Origin: Primulina eburnea
Taxonomy: Eukaryota > Streptophyta > Magnoliopsida > Lamiales > Gesneriaceae
Direction: 5' to 3'
Length of the DNA stretch: 64,000 nucleotides
NCBI RefSeq assembly: GCF_022965805.1
Contig: NC_133101.1
Coordinates: 5,332,001-5,396,000, forward strand
The notes under the pieces were generated by a model. It saw only the letters and a list, made by a program, of their open reading frames with translations. It made no database searches and was not told the DNA's origin. Shown here in pieces: positions 47,831 to 59,638 of this stretch. How positions within the stretch are numbered: position 1 is the first letter of the stretch; each line of letters begins with the position of its first letter. A program made the position numbers and the translations under genes.

Positions 47831-48551
47831 ATAAAAGCTCTGCCCACCAAAAAAATTATTTCACCTCTAACAAAACACTCGATCTTACAAAAGTTATTTT
47901 ATTAGAATTTTAGTTAATTTAAATATATAATATGCGATTAGACGATAAGCTAATCTTTGGAACACCATTGAATTTTTGGCCCACTTACATTGGAGCCATC
48001 TCGTTGTTATTTTTAGGTCACATTTTTAATTTTCATTTTTTAATTTGTTTTGGAAATTTAAGCTCCTTCGGGACAGAAATAAGAAGGATGTAAGCCCAAT
48101 AATACATATTGAATGATGTATATTATTAGAGATGGGCCGACCAACAATTGGTCGTGTGACATATTAATTTATTTATATACATTAAATTAAACTTCAATTA
48201 AAAAGGCCTGTCTATCTGAATTTAGACAGATAAATTATGAATTAAATTGTAATTATTGATATAAACTAGCTAAAAACTAGCTAAAAGGTACACGTTGTAT
48301 AAAACTGTAATATTTTTCAGTTTTTTATTATTATAAAACCTAAACGTAATTAATTTGTTGTATAATTTGCTTAAAATAAATGTATGAGACAATGATTTTA
48401 TTAAATCTACGTAATTTATGATAAGAAAAAAAAGTTGAGATATGAAATATAATTAATTAGGAATTGATTGTGTGAGATTTGTTAGATAAATGAATAATTT
48501 TAATAATTATATGATCAAAATATGCTATGTTAGGATCAAACGTTTATCATT

Positions 48552-49375
48552 AAGTCAAAAGTTATGGTTGTTAGTCAATGCGTAATTTTATTTTTTTGTA
48601 CTCGTGGCACCACAAAGCACACCTATTTGCGTACTAATGGGTCGAGTTGTTAGGCTTTTTGAGTTTTGGGAGGTGCGTGTCTATCTACGGTAGTGTATCA
48701 CATATTTTAGAAACCAGTCTTACTATTTCTCTACCACTGGCCATGTCTTCAACATAGACAGTATTACTCGTTAATATTTGCCGCCACTCTTTGACGGCCC
48801 ATTTAGCCAACCAGATCAAGCGGTGCAACATCAGCAGCTTGACGCACAAGAACTTCTCATAAGATCACATATCTCAGTACCACTCTCGCTCATACATGTT
48901 TAATCCAACATTTTCCATCCCAAGAGATATAAATATATGCTTCTTGGTTGACTTGAACTCGTGATCTCACTCTGTTATATAATTACTACTAAGCCAAAAG
49001 TTATAGTTGTTAGCTAAAGCAAAACTTTATTTCCTTATATTAGTGGCAACATTGAGTGCACCTATTGGATGCTAATGTGTCGGGTTGTTAGGTACATGAG
49101 AACTGGGACTTGGAAGGTGGGTGTCTATTTCTTGGTGCCTCTCATATCTCTTAGATATCATTTTTACTCTTTCTTTACGATCGTCCATGTCTCTAACAAA
49201 GACATCATTATCCGTTAAGATCCAATGTCACTCTTTTACTGTTCACGAATCACCTAGTTAATCAGATCAAGTGGTGCAACATAATCAGCTCGACGCACGA
49301 GAACTTCCTATGAGATTACTTATCTCAATATTACTCTCATTCATATACATTTAATCCAACACACTATACAAACTC
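48552..49375. repeat. Tandem duplication, two units of about 439 bp
   Basis: TAAGTCAAAAGTTATGGTTG (48552) and TAAGCCAAAAGTTATAGTTG (48991) open two colinear copies sharing GCACACCTAT, CAGATCAAG(C/T)GGTGCAAC, CTTGACGCACAAGAACTTC-like and TTTAATCCAACA text. Confidence 0.85.
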
Positions 49376-50757
49376 GATGATTTATTCACAACATTTTTCA
49401 CTATGCGATTTATATGAATAGTTAATCCTTCTTTCATGGCGTTTTCCCTCATTCATATATCTTCTACGTTTATATGTAAAAAATAATAATTATTGATTAT
49501 TTTGGCATATTAAAAAAAAATTAGTTGTTAGTAAGTAAATTTTTAGCAGACATTAGTGGTCTATTTATCCATGAAAAATTATTTATTTCAAATATATTCA
49601 CAGGGAAATGCATAGTGATGTATTTGGATTTTTAATTAATCACAAAAAATAGAAAATTAAAAATTTAGTACAATTAACATATTATAGAAAATTATTTCTT
49701 TGGTTAGTTGTGACACCACGTAGCTAATGTTGAATTTATCAAACAACAAGTACGATTTTCTTTTGTTCTGATTATTTAAACTTCGAGTGTACATTTCATT
49801 AATTAGACTTCGATTAATTAATTTTCTTCCACGAAAAAAATTATTTAAGTTTCATCAGATCCAAGCAATATACACAAAAATGTAAAAAAAATTAACGTTG
49901 TTGCAGACTGAACTTATATTTTTTTAATCAAAATGTAGGATCGAGTGTATGTCTTTTTACTAAAATTTATAGTTGGTGTTTACGGTGCAACTCATATATT
50001 TTAAATCACATAATTACCCAAACACTATAATTCGATTGATCTACTCAAGATGAAAAATTATTGCACCAAACAATCTGTCAATATCCCTCTTAATCATTGC
50101 GCTTCTTGCAATAAATGATAATCGAACCCGAGATCTTGACTCTGATATCAATTGTAGGAACCTATCGCTTGTCACTTGACCAAAAATTATAGTTTGTGGT
50201 AACTATCCAACTCAAATCTTTTAAATTATGTAACAATTCAAGCACTATATTTTGATTGTTATATCCAATATAGATAATTATTGTACTCACACTAAACTCA
50301 GATTTTATTAAGTTTTTGGAATATATTTTTTTATAGTATGTTAATATATAATAATGTGCTGTCCTGGTTACGCCGACCATAGCTTTACATATTGACATAG
50401 ATTTTTTTAAAATAAAATAAAAATAAAAACTATTACTCTTCATACAACGTATATTTTATCGTGCGACTTTAATATTTGAATTTCATTATTTATGATTTTT
50501 TAAAGAAAGTATTTAAAAAAAAATTGAAATGAAAGATCAATTTCAATTTATTGAAAAAATTAGTATTTTTTCCAAAAAAAAAAGGGAACTATTTTGTTCT
50601 ATATTCTACCTGGGAAGAGGATTATTTGAAAGGCTAATTCACGCATGTGCGAGAGTATTTTAACACTTTCTCAAGAATTGTGGATTAAGAATTATTTCTT
50701 AAAAATACTATACAAAATTATTATTCACATAGGTTAATCAAATTAGTTTGTATGTAG

Positions 50758-50937
50758 AGTGACTCTCATGTGAGACCGTCTCACGGATCTTAATTCGTGA
50801 GACGGGTCAACCCAACCCATATTCATAATAAAAGTAATACTCTTAGCATAAAAAATTATACTTTTTCATGGATAACCCAAATAAGGGATCCGTCTCACAG
50901 ATACGACCCGTGAGACCGTCTCACACAAGTATTTGCC
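50758..50937. repeat. GTGAGACCGTCTCAC MITE, copy 6
   Basis: Complete, opposite orientation to copies 4 and 5. Confidence 0.9.
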
Positions 50938-50940
50938 TTG

Positions 50941-51125
50941 TAGAGTGAGTCTCATGTGAGACCGTCTCACGGATCATAATCTGTGAGACGGGTCAACAAT
51001 ACCCATATTCACAATAAAAAAATAGTACTCTTAGCATAAAAAGTAATACTCTTTTATGGGTGACCTAAATAAGAGATCCGTCTCACAAATAATACCCGTG
51101 AGACCGTCTTACATAAATTTTTGCC
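50941..51125. repeat. GTGAGACCGTCTCAC MITE, copy 7 (tandem with copy 6)
   Basis: Complete and in the same orientation as copy 6, only 3 bp away. Confidence 0.9.
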
Positions 51126-51260
51126 ATTAAAACAAAACTTTAATTTAAAAAAAAAATCTCCAAAATGAATAATAACATAATTAAAAAAATTGAATATTTA
51201 GGGACAAAATCAATCAGTTAAATTTAGTGGAACCCACTAACTTGAATAAGTCCCCAAGTC

Positions 51261-51267
51261 TATATAT
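51261..51267 (+). promoter_or_regulatory. Candidate TATA box of the DVL gene
   Basis: TATATAT, 190 bp before the ATG at 51451. It is the only good TATA between MITE copy 7 and the gene. Confidence 0.4.
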
Positions 51268-51450
51268 GTAGAACTTCCAAAATCCCACCACCTTAATTGG
51301 CATCAATATCACTGCAATCCAGTATCCACCACTAGATAGATTCACCAAGTCTCCGCCATTTCCGACGCAATCGCCGCCGCCACACCACCTTGAGCTAAAC
51401 CCCTGGCTACCGCCTGTCAAGTACCATCAACGCAACCGTCATCGGGGCCC

Positions 51451-51609
51451 ATGGTAATATCCATGAAGAAAGGAAAAAAGAAGGAAAAAGAAGAGACGTT
51501 GAAACCATTGTGGCGGAGATGCAGCCGTTTGGTGAAAGAGCAAAGGGCGAGATTCTACATCCTCCGTCGCTGCATAATCATGTTAATTTGCTGGCAAGAT
51601 TGCAATTAG
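51451..51609 (+). CDS. ROTUNDIFOLIA-like / DEVIL (RTFL/DVL) small peptide
   Basis: 52 codons plus stop, without introns, and shorter than usual ORF cut-offs. N-terminal basic and acidic run (MKKGKKKEKEE), then the family domain at residues 24-52: CSRLVKEQRARFYILRRCII then MLICWQD. This matches the RTFL/DVL signature (C-x-x-L-V-K-E-Q-R-x-R-F-Y-I-x-R-R-C and CW). Plant RTFL/DVL peptides associate with the plasma membrane and, when overproduced, alter cell proliferation and organ shape. An alternative start is the ATG at 51463, leaving the domain unchanged. The gene is wedged between a MITE pair and a (TA)n tract; the antisense ORF at 51214-51420 does not reach it. Confidence 0.92.
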   Translation: MVISMKKGKKKEKEETLKPLWRRCSRLVKEQRARFYILRRCIIMLICWQDCN

Positions 51610-51675
51610 TAGTTTTTGTCAAATATGGATTCCTACTAATCTTTAATCTTAATTTATGATTTTTCTTTTTATCTC

Positions 51676-51679
<4 letters not shown>

Positions 51680-51740
<61 letters not shown>
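51680..51740. repeat. (TA)n microsatellite
   Basis: About 60 bp of uninterrupted TA, 70 bp beyond the DVL stop. Confidence 0.97.
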
Positions 51741-51750
<10 letters not shown>

Positions 51751-51754
51751 CAAA

Positions 51755-51925
51755 TTTTAAGAGACGAACTCACGACTCATTTTATGAGACAGATCTTCTA
51801 TTTGAGTCATCAATGAAAAATTATTATTTTTTACTTCAAAAGTAATTTTTATCATTGTAAATGTGAACATGATTGATCCGTCCATTAATAAAAAAAAATT
51901 GTAAAACAATCTCACAAAACTTCTA
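51755..51925. repeat. GTGAGACCGTCTCAC MITE, copy 8 (diverged)
   Basis: Family body is recognisable (GAGACAGATCTTCTATTTGAGTCATC, TTGATCCGTC) but the palindromes are degraded. Confidence 0.6.
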
Positions 51926-52106
51926 TTATATATGTGTATATGATTAGAATTGTATAGAATCCTATGCTCCATTGTACTAGAATATTTATGCGAAACCATT
52001 TTAGATTGATAACTTTTGTTTTTTTTCCCCATATGTTATGAGGGGTGATATTTCGAGTACTTATATGCAAATAATACTAAATGGGAAAAACAATCATTTC
52101 AGTTGA

Positions 52107-52287
52107 GGACAAAAACTTGTGTGAAATGGTTTCACGGGTCATATTTTGTGAGACGTATATTTTATTTGGGTCATCGATGAAAAATATTATTTTTATGCTA
52201 AAAATATTATTTTTTATTGTGAATATCGGTATGGTTGATCCATCTCACAGATAAAGATTTGTGATATCATCTCACAAAAGACCTACT
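52107..52287. repeat. GTGAGACCGTCTCAC MITE, copy 9 (diverged)
   Basis: ACAAAAACTTGTGTGAAATGGTTTCACGGG start and CATCTCACAAAAGACC end; C-to-T changes have accumulated in the palindromes, compatible with deaminated methyl-cytosines. Confidence 0.75.
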
Positions 52288-53758
52288 TTCAGTTGAGAAC
52301 GAATGTATATCATAAATTTCCCATCCGAATTTAGCAAATTACAATAATTTATGCTACTAAAATCGTTGGTCGAATGATAAATATAAAACTAAATTTGGGA
52401 ACTTTCTTGAATAATTTGTTATTGATACACACGCACGCAAAAATATCTATACGCGTGTACATATACGAAAAAATTTCGTACTTTTACGGTTAAAACATAA
52501 AATAAAATATTGCTACTAAGATTTGGATCATAGTCATGTAATAATAGATTTAAAAAAAATAATTTCCATTATATGCTAATTTCACTTGTTTTTTTTTAGA
52601 TTTGCATAATAATTAATATTATATATGTTTTTTGTGCGTATGTTTTTTTTATCAGTCCAATTATTTTTTTAATCATTGTTGATATTGATAGGAACACGGT
52701 TTCTCATAATAATGGAGGTGGATTTCCCAATTGAACTGTTCTTGATTTTTCTGAAAAATAAAATTAATAATATGTTATGAGTAGATTAATATGAATCAGA
52801 TCGACTCGATCTATGTTTGAAATTTTGAAATGGCGGGTAGACCGGATCTTACATAATGATAAGTCGATTTCTTGAGAATTAGACTAGCGTCATCAACCTT
52901 TGTTTTTTAGCAACCTGAAGCCCGATTAAAAAAAAAAAGTGTAATATTTGCCATTTACAGATATCAGTCCGGCGAAACCGGAACACTTTAGTTATATAAC
53001 AAAGATGTCAATTAATCAGACCTTATCGGAGGCATGCCAAAACCCGATCACACAACCAACTTCACCACAAACTTCATAACTTTCTCTACCTCTTTATAAA
53101 TTAAGCTAAAGATAAGTTTTATGTGTTAAGCTTACCACAAGAATCCAAATGTATTGTGAAGTAAGGATTAGGGATGAAAATTTTCTTTATGGATACGTGG
53201 CTCCGTGGAGAAAACCCGAAACGAGGACGGAGATCTCCGATTTTTTTGGATTCAGATTCAGAGATTTTTTAAAATCCTTTAAATAGTTTGTGATGGAATA
53301 GAGATATAATATTCATCCTTGAACCCGCTCCGAAAATAATATTAATAATATTATTAATTATTAATAATATATAATAATATTATTAATATTGATATTATTA
53401 TTATCACAAATAATAATAGATAATAATAAGTGAGGGTTCGGCCATCCCACTCCACCCCATAAATATTTTAAACAAGAATGAGGACGGCGATGTGGATTTG
53501 ATCCCAGCGACGACGAACCCGAAAAAAACGGATATCGGACGGGTATAGGGAGGGAGATGGAAAATCCGCTCCGTCCCATTGCCATCCTTAGTAAAGATCA
53601 TTGTTCTGATTATTTGATATATTATTACTCTTGTAGTTTCTAAAATAACTTTCAGTAACTATGTTTGCTTACTTGTTTCTCCTTCTATTTTTTCCCTAAA
53701 AAAAGTTTTAATCTTAAACAATGTCATAAAACACTAAAGTCTAACGCTTTATTAAATG
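52288..53758. other. Spacer with a GGGATGGAAA/GGACGGGGA-type dispersed sequence
   Basis: 53165-53600 resembles a common plant repeat of unknown class: GGGATGAAAATTTTC at the left, GGAAAATCCGCTCCGTCCCATTGCCATCCTTAG at the right, with GACGGAGATCTCCG between. An ATT-rich foldback lies at 53335-53430. Nothing else was recognised. Confidence 0.4.
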
Positions 53759-53938
53759 ACAAAAACTTGTGTGAGACGGTCTCATGGATCGTATTTGTGA
53801 GACGGATCTCTTATTTAGGTCACCCATGAAAAAGTATATTTTTATGTTAAGAGTATTGCTTTTTATTGTGAATATGGGTAGGGTTGACCCGTCTCACATA
53901 TTATATTCCATGAGACGGTCTCACATGAGACCCACTCT
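53759..53938. repeat. GTGAGACCGTCTCAC MITE, copy 10
   Basis: Complete copy abutting the left edge of the AGCGACGG array. Confidence 0.9.
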
Positions 53939-53944
53939 TATGCA

Positions 53945-54990
53945 ACTTAACCAAAATGGCGACGGGTGTATAAGGTGGTCGCAAAAATAGCGACGGGTAA
54001 TATAAAAACTGTCGCCCTTATAGCGACGGTTTGAATACCACTGTCGCTATAATAGCGATGGTTTTTAGTAAACCGTGGCTTAATTTGTTAAGCGACTGTT
54101 TTACTAAATCCCGTCGCTATTATAGCGACCGTTTAAGACTAACCGTGGCCATTATAGCGACAAATATCTTAATACCGTCGCTTATAGATCGGCGACGGTT
54201 CTAAATATACCGTCGCTACATCAGCGACGGTGCTGTAATATCCGTCGCCGATCTAGATCGGCGACGGCATTTTGAAAACCGTCGCTCAATTAACAACGGT
54301 TTATATTAAACCGTCGCTATATAGCGACCGTTGCACTAAGAACCGTCGCTATTATTCTATATAAACCTAGGTTCACCGAACATTTTCATAAGCGATTCTT
54401 ACTTTGTCTCTGGTAGTAGTTAAACTCTCTCAATTATTTCGATGTTTCGATTTTTTTTATTTTGTACTAACATTTTTTTGTAATTATTTTGTAGATTTGA
54501 TAGTCGGTGTGATGTTCCAGCTACATATCTTCGTGCAAATAAGGTTTGAATTTTTTTTTCACCGAAAATTTACTACATAATTTTAATAATTTTTGTGTTG
54601 TAGTTTTTTTTATGATTTTAGGGTTATAAAAGCGACGGTTTTTTTAAAAAACCGCCGATTAATATAGCGACGGATATTATAAACATCGTCGCTTATTATA
54701 GCGACGGTGTTCTTTAAAAAACCGTCTCTTTATTTAGCGACGGTATTTATAATATTAGTCGTCGCTAATATAGCGACGGTTTTTATAAACTGTCGCTAAT
54801 ATAAGCGACGGTCTTCATCAACTAAACCGTCGCTATATAGCGACGCGAGATGAAAAACCGTGGCCTTTAAAAAGCGACGCAGCCTATAGTCACGATTCGT
54901 CGAACCGTCGTTAAAACCGTCGTCTTACCATTTAGCGACGGTTTTAGCGACGGTTTTGACCGTCGCTAATGGTGTTTTTGTTTTGTAGTG
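53945..54990. mobile_element. CACTA-type element end(s) with AGCGACGG subterminal arrays
   Basis: Dozens of AGCGACGGT / ACCGTCGCT motifs in both orientations fill 53960-54350 and 54625-54980, with a motif-free centre between them. The right edge GTGTTTTTGTTTTGTAGTG is the reverse complement of a CACTACAAAACAAAAAC terminus, as in plant CACTA (En/Spm) elements, whose transposase binds subterminal repeats. The matching left CACTA terminus was not found; MITE copy 10 stands there. No transposase ORF is present, so it is non-autonomous. Confidence 0.78.
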
Positions 54991-55274
54991 GAAGGTTAGT
55001 TAGTCCAATTTATCAAAAAAGAGGAGGTAGCGGATATATTTTTAAGGGTTTTCAAATCTTTCTTTTTTGACAATTTGGATAAAAGACTGAAATTTATTGA
55101 TAACCAAAATCAAAATTATATCAAATCACAGGACCAATTTCTTTATTTTGCCCAAAACTTTATGTCAAAGACTAAAATGCCTTCATTTCATGCATTTACA
55201 AAGTAAATCACAATTTAATGACATCCAAAACTATATTTTACCATTACTAAAAACAAACAATATTTTAACCTACT

Positions 55275-55420
55275 CAAAAACTTTTGTGGAACATCTCACT
55301 AGTCAATTTTGTGAGACAAATATCTTATTTGAGTTATTATAAAAATTTATTGTTTTTATGCCAAAGAAATATTATTTATTATTTTAAATATGAACATTAT
55401 TAACTCATCTCACAAATAAA
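55275..55420. repeat. GTGAGACCGTCTCAC MITE, copy 11 (strongly diverged)
   Basis: CATCTCACTAGTCAATTTTGTGAGACAAATATCTTATTTGAGTTATTA... and AACTCATCTCACAAATAAA keep the family order. Confidence 0.55.
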
Positions 55421-55424
55421 AACA

Positions 55425-55580
55425 TAAAAACTCTTGTAAGACGGTCTCACAGATCAATTTCGTGGGTCGAATCTCTTATTTGGGTCATCAATGAAAAATT
55501 ATTATTTTTTATTGTGAATATCGGTAGGGTTGAATCATCTCACAGATAAAGATTCGTGAGATCGTCTCACAAGAGATCTA
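55425..55580. repeat. GTGAGACCGTCTCAC MITE, copy 12
   Basis: GTAAGACGGTCTCACAG start and GTGAGATCGTCTCACAAGAG end; the middle is shortened. Confidence 0.8.
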
Positions 55581-55840
55581 CTCAAATAAAAATCTATGAA
55601 TTCATCTCACAAGTCACAAATACTAAACTACTTATAACGTAGCATGACTTGTTCAGTTAATTGAAGCACCACGTAGTCCATTTGAGTTTCTCAAGCAATA
55701 AGTACGATTTTGCATTTGTTTTTTGTCTCGAATTTATGAACATTAATGAAACTTTTAAAGATTTAAGCGTAGGCAACAAAGGTGTCAGTTATTTTATTTA
55801 AATGTAGTAACTTTTTAATGTATTAGTACATTAATAATTT

Positions 55841-56022
55841 GAGTGAGTCTCATGTGAGACCGTCTCACGGATCATAATCCGTAAGACGGGTCAACCCTAC
55901 CCATATTCACAATAAAAAGTAATACTCTTAGCATAAAAAGTAATACTTTTTCATGGGTGACCCAAATAAGAGATCCATCTCACGAATATGACCCGTGAGA
56001 CCGTCTCACACAAGTTTTTGCC
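55841..56022. repeat. GTGAGACCGTCTCAC MITE, copy 13
   Basis: Complete copy with perfect palindromes at both ends, same orientation as copies 6 and 7. Confidence 0.9.
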
Positions 56023-56027
56023 TAATA

Positions 56028-58412
56028 ATTTTATGGTTAATGATACCAATTTTGTTGCAAAAAAACTTTGAAGAAATTTGTGTGTTAGTAGGTTTTAATT
56101 TTAAACTTTAGTTGTGATTGCTTTCTTGTGGTTACCCTTGGATCGATGGATTTGATTTTAGATCAAGGGATTTGATTCGAGGAAAAATTTCATAAATAAT
56201 GAATATCAATTACAATCAATACGATTATTATTGATATGTATATCGATTATTATCGAAATTGTATAACCTAGATATTGATATGATTTCAAATTCACTTGGT
56301 TTATATTTGGATATAACGATTTGAGTGGATATATCTCAAATACATTCAAAAATAGAATGAATGATTTGCAATCTTTTGAGTTGCTAAAGTATATTTTTTA
56401 GTCCAAATTTCAAACTCATCATTCGACCTATTTATTTGAAATCCACGGATTTCAAAACATTGATATGAAATCCTGTCACATATCTTAATCCTTCCATCCA
56501 AATCCCTCATGCTTGAGTCCCACCAAAGATATGAAAATATATTATCAAATCTTTTTCCGTGACTTTTCATTAAAAGTTTGGTTGGTTTGGTTGGTTTGGT
56601 TGGTGGGCGTAATCACTTCTTACATTTGTATGATAAGGTTATGATAATTAAGATGTCCATTCAATCAAGTTCGGAATGACCAATGCAAGATGTGCGAGCA
56701 TGTCTATAACTAGAAACCTTGTCTATATTAGATTATTTCACACACACACACACACACATATCTGTGTGTGTGTGTGTGTGTGTGTGTGTATACACACACA
56801 CACACACAAAAATACGTGCAAACTTACTTTTAATAATCACACGTACTATATATATGTAAATTCACAAAATAAAATATTGGAATCTTATAAGACTGATTGA
56901 AAATGCAATGAACATCACTCAATATGAAACACCAACATGGACAAATTTTTTGCATGAATAAGAATTTTTTTGAATACAAAATTCATCCTTTTATAGTTTC
57001 TGCTTTGAGTTCGACAAAAATGCTCGTCGAATGCATGGTTGGACATAATCTATGCACGAATATAACATGTATCTTCAAATTTGTGCCAATTATTGTTAAT
57101 TATGTCCGAGATGAATTGGCTCCAGGTAATTTTGCCTTGACATTGATCAATTAGGGCCTTGATCTTATTCCATCTTTGGTATTTAGATTGAGCTCACGAG
57201 TTAGAGATGTAAGCAGAGACGTAGCCAGAAATTTTGATCCAGGGGCTAAACTATATATAAACGATGATTTTTTTTTTTCCGCCAAATTAAATTTCATCCA
57301 AGCTATCAATTTTCCACATCCAAATTTAACAACACGATACTAATTAAAACAAACTAAAAATGATATTTCATAAAGAACTATTTTTTAAGTTAAAAATTCT
57401 ATGATAAAAGTTATCACGTGTTAAAAAAATTATGTTTAATTATATTTACATTATCATATATATATTCTAATAAAAAAAGAGAAAACTTAAAATAAGCGCA
57501 ATGATTTAAAATAAGAAAGTAAAGTCTATGTAAATCTAGGCAAATGAAATAATTTGAAAATAAAATAAGGGATAAAAGAATTAAATAATATTGGGTTGAA
57601 GCTACAAAATTTTATTAAAAAAATCATAAGATTTTTTGTGAAAAAAAAAATCATAAAGTTAACGGGTCTAACCCATTAAGTAAAGGGTAGGAGTTAAGCT
57701 GGGCTAAGCCCGTCCGAGCTCTTATTAAAATAAATAAATAAATAAATAAGAAATGTGTTTATGTATTGTAGTGGGAGATACACATGTCAACTATTAGATG
57801 TCTGATATCTTCGGTCAAGTCGAGGAAAATTAGACTTCTAGTCATAAAAATTGTACAAATTTGAAATAAAAAATAAATAAAACTCTAATTTAACAATATA
57901 AGATATCAAAATCGTATAAATATAAACATAAATGACCAAAAATACAATTTTCGTATCGATCACTGCCCCTGTGAGTGCATGGTAGAGATTGCCTTCAGAT
58001 TGTGCCCCATAAATCTAAATGGCTGAAAGCTTTTTTTTCTTTCCTTTTTTTTTATGTAAATAAATGGCTATAACTTTATCCATGGAATATTGGATAAATC
58101 AATATTCTAGAATCGCCAAACTGAATCGTATAGGATTACCAGTGGATAAGATTGGGCCTCGAGGTTGTACAAGTGGTGGACTTAATAAAGTCGTCCTAGA
58201 TCATTCTACCCGTGGTCTCTAATCTTGTGTCAGCATGCACGGATTAAAGAAAATTTGAAATAACGTAGAATCTTTGTGATTTATTAATCAAAATCCTATA
58301 AATTAGGAATTTTATTGTATTTAATTTTATTTAGTCGGAAGCTGATGACATAGAGCTGGGAGATGGCGTTAACGTTTTTGATTCTAAGTCAATAATAACG
58401 TACCGCAGAACA
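56028..58412. other. Spacer without genes
   Basis: Includes a TTTGGTTGG run (56575-56605), the CA/TG foldback and a stretch near 57213-57260 (AGACGTAGCCAGAAATTTTGATCCAGGGGCTAA) of a kind that recurs in plant genomes, class unknown. ORF 56924-57154 has no known domain. Confidence 0.45.
56739..56808. repeat. (CA)n-(TG)n-(CA)n alternating foldback
   Basis: CA run, ATCTG, TG run, TATA, CA run: about 70 bp of nearly pure alternating purine-pyrimidine that is also self-complementary. Confidence 0.95.
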
Positions 58413-58415
58413 TTC

Positions 58416-59176
58416 ACTACAAGAATAAATGTTTATGATAATATTCATAAATATCATCATATTAAATATTTAGTGACATTTAAGTTTTAGTTACACCTCC
58501 AACAAATTTCGTCTATTCCAATGCCGTCTTAAACTTTTTGACATTTTTTAATGTCATTATAAGATGTTAATGACAACTCCATACGTGTCACTAATTATTC
58601 ATATATTGACAATTTTAAACGTCAGGAAAACTCATGTTTTAAATACATTTATAGATGCCTTGTTATTATTGTAATAATGACAAATTTAGATGTCAGTTAA
58701 AATCATTTATAATGACAACTAAAAGTGTTGTTTATGTTATTTATAGCGACAATAATAAATGTGAGAATATTTGGGTTGGATAAATATTGGAGAAGGGAAA
58801 AATAGATAAAATAAATGTGAGAATAAAAAAACATTCTAGATTAGTTATCCTGACATTTTTAATTGATGTCATTTTTTATATGGAGGGAAATATTTATTTT
58901 CCCTCCTCCCATATTTTTCCAACCAAATATTCCCACATTTATTTATAGTGACAATTTTTAGTTTTTTTAATGATTTTTTACGATGTAGGAAAAATAATTG
59001 TTTCCCTACATATAAAAAATGCCATCAATTAAAAATGTCAGGATAACTAATCTAATATGTTTTTTAAAATTACACATTATTAAATTTTTACAAGTGTCAT
59101 TATTGAGTATTTGTAACAACATTTAATTAAAAATGTCTACAAAAAAGTGTCACAATAGTCTTTTTTTGTTGTAGTG
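58416..59176. mobile_element. Complete 761 bp CACTA-like non-autonomous element with ATT duplication
   Basis: Left end CACTACAAGAATAAATG, right end TTTTTTTGTTGTAGTG, flanked by the 3 bp duplication ATT (58413-58415 and 59177-59179), as expected of CACTA transposons. Subterminal repeats (AATGACA, GTGACATTTA-like) occur in both orientations. Inside is an inverted repeat of about 62 bp (about 58841-58905 and 58988-59052). No ORF. Confidence 0.85.
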
Positions 59177-59545
59177 ATTGTTTCGTTCTGATATATCCAA
59201 TCGGACATATCATTAATATTTGATTTAACATAAGTGACTACAACTTAAAAAACTCAACTTACCAAAAAAAAAACTACATTTTGATTGTGTGTACCTAAAC
59301 AAACCAAATCGACGAATAGGTTGATTTTCTCGATATGAAAATCGTAAAGAAATTTGGCTTCCAAAACCAAATTATAAATCGTATTTCAAATATATAAAAA
59401 AAAGATGCATTTTTACCCAAAATGGTCGAGTACATGTTTAAATTTAATAATAAAAAAATGGGACAGCTCCCCAAAAATTCCAAAGAAAAATTGCCAAGAT
59501 CAAGGCGAGTGGAGACTCGTTCAGATTTAGCCCATGCACCATCCT

Positions 59546-59554
59546 ACACGTGGT
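59546..59554 (+). promoter_or_regulatory. ABRE / G-box of the LEA gene
   Basis: ACACGTGGT contains both CACGTG (59547-59552) and the ABRE core ACGTGG, 85 bp upstream of the TATA box. Such sites bind bZIP factors in ABA and dehydration responses; action here is inferred. Confidence 0.65.
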
Positions 59555-59630
59555 AACTCGAGACCATAGCTGTATATCTTCTGGGCTGCCACCTCTCCTT
59601 TCTCCAGTAGTTTCTTTCCAAGCCAAATCC

Positions 59631-59638
59631 TATAAAAA
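59631..59638 (+). promoter_or_regulatory. TATA box of the LEA gene
   Basis: TATAAAAA, 113 bp before the ATG at 59744. Confidence 0.7.

Larger units (their letters stand above)
46600..50757. other. Repeat-rich spacer without genes
   Basis: Contains MITE copy 5, three direct copies of a dispersed repeat (47.3-47.8 kb), a 439 bp tandem duplication (48.55-49.38 kb) and another dispersed-repeat copy (about 49.9-50.3 kb). No coding signal was seen; ORF 50162-50443 (-) lies within repeats. Confidence 0.55.
54991..55840. other. Spacer with two diverged MITE copies
   Basis: No gene. ORF 55097-55342 is low complexity and overlaps MITE copy 11. Confidence 0.5.

Noticed and set aside
53361..53601. Minus-strand ORFs with Pro/Ser text
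   Set aside because: They lie in a dispersed GGACGGGGA-type repeat and an ATT foldback, with no domain.
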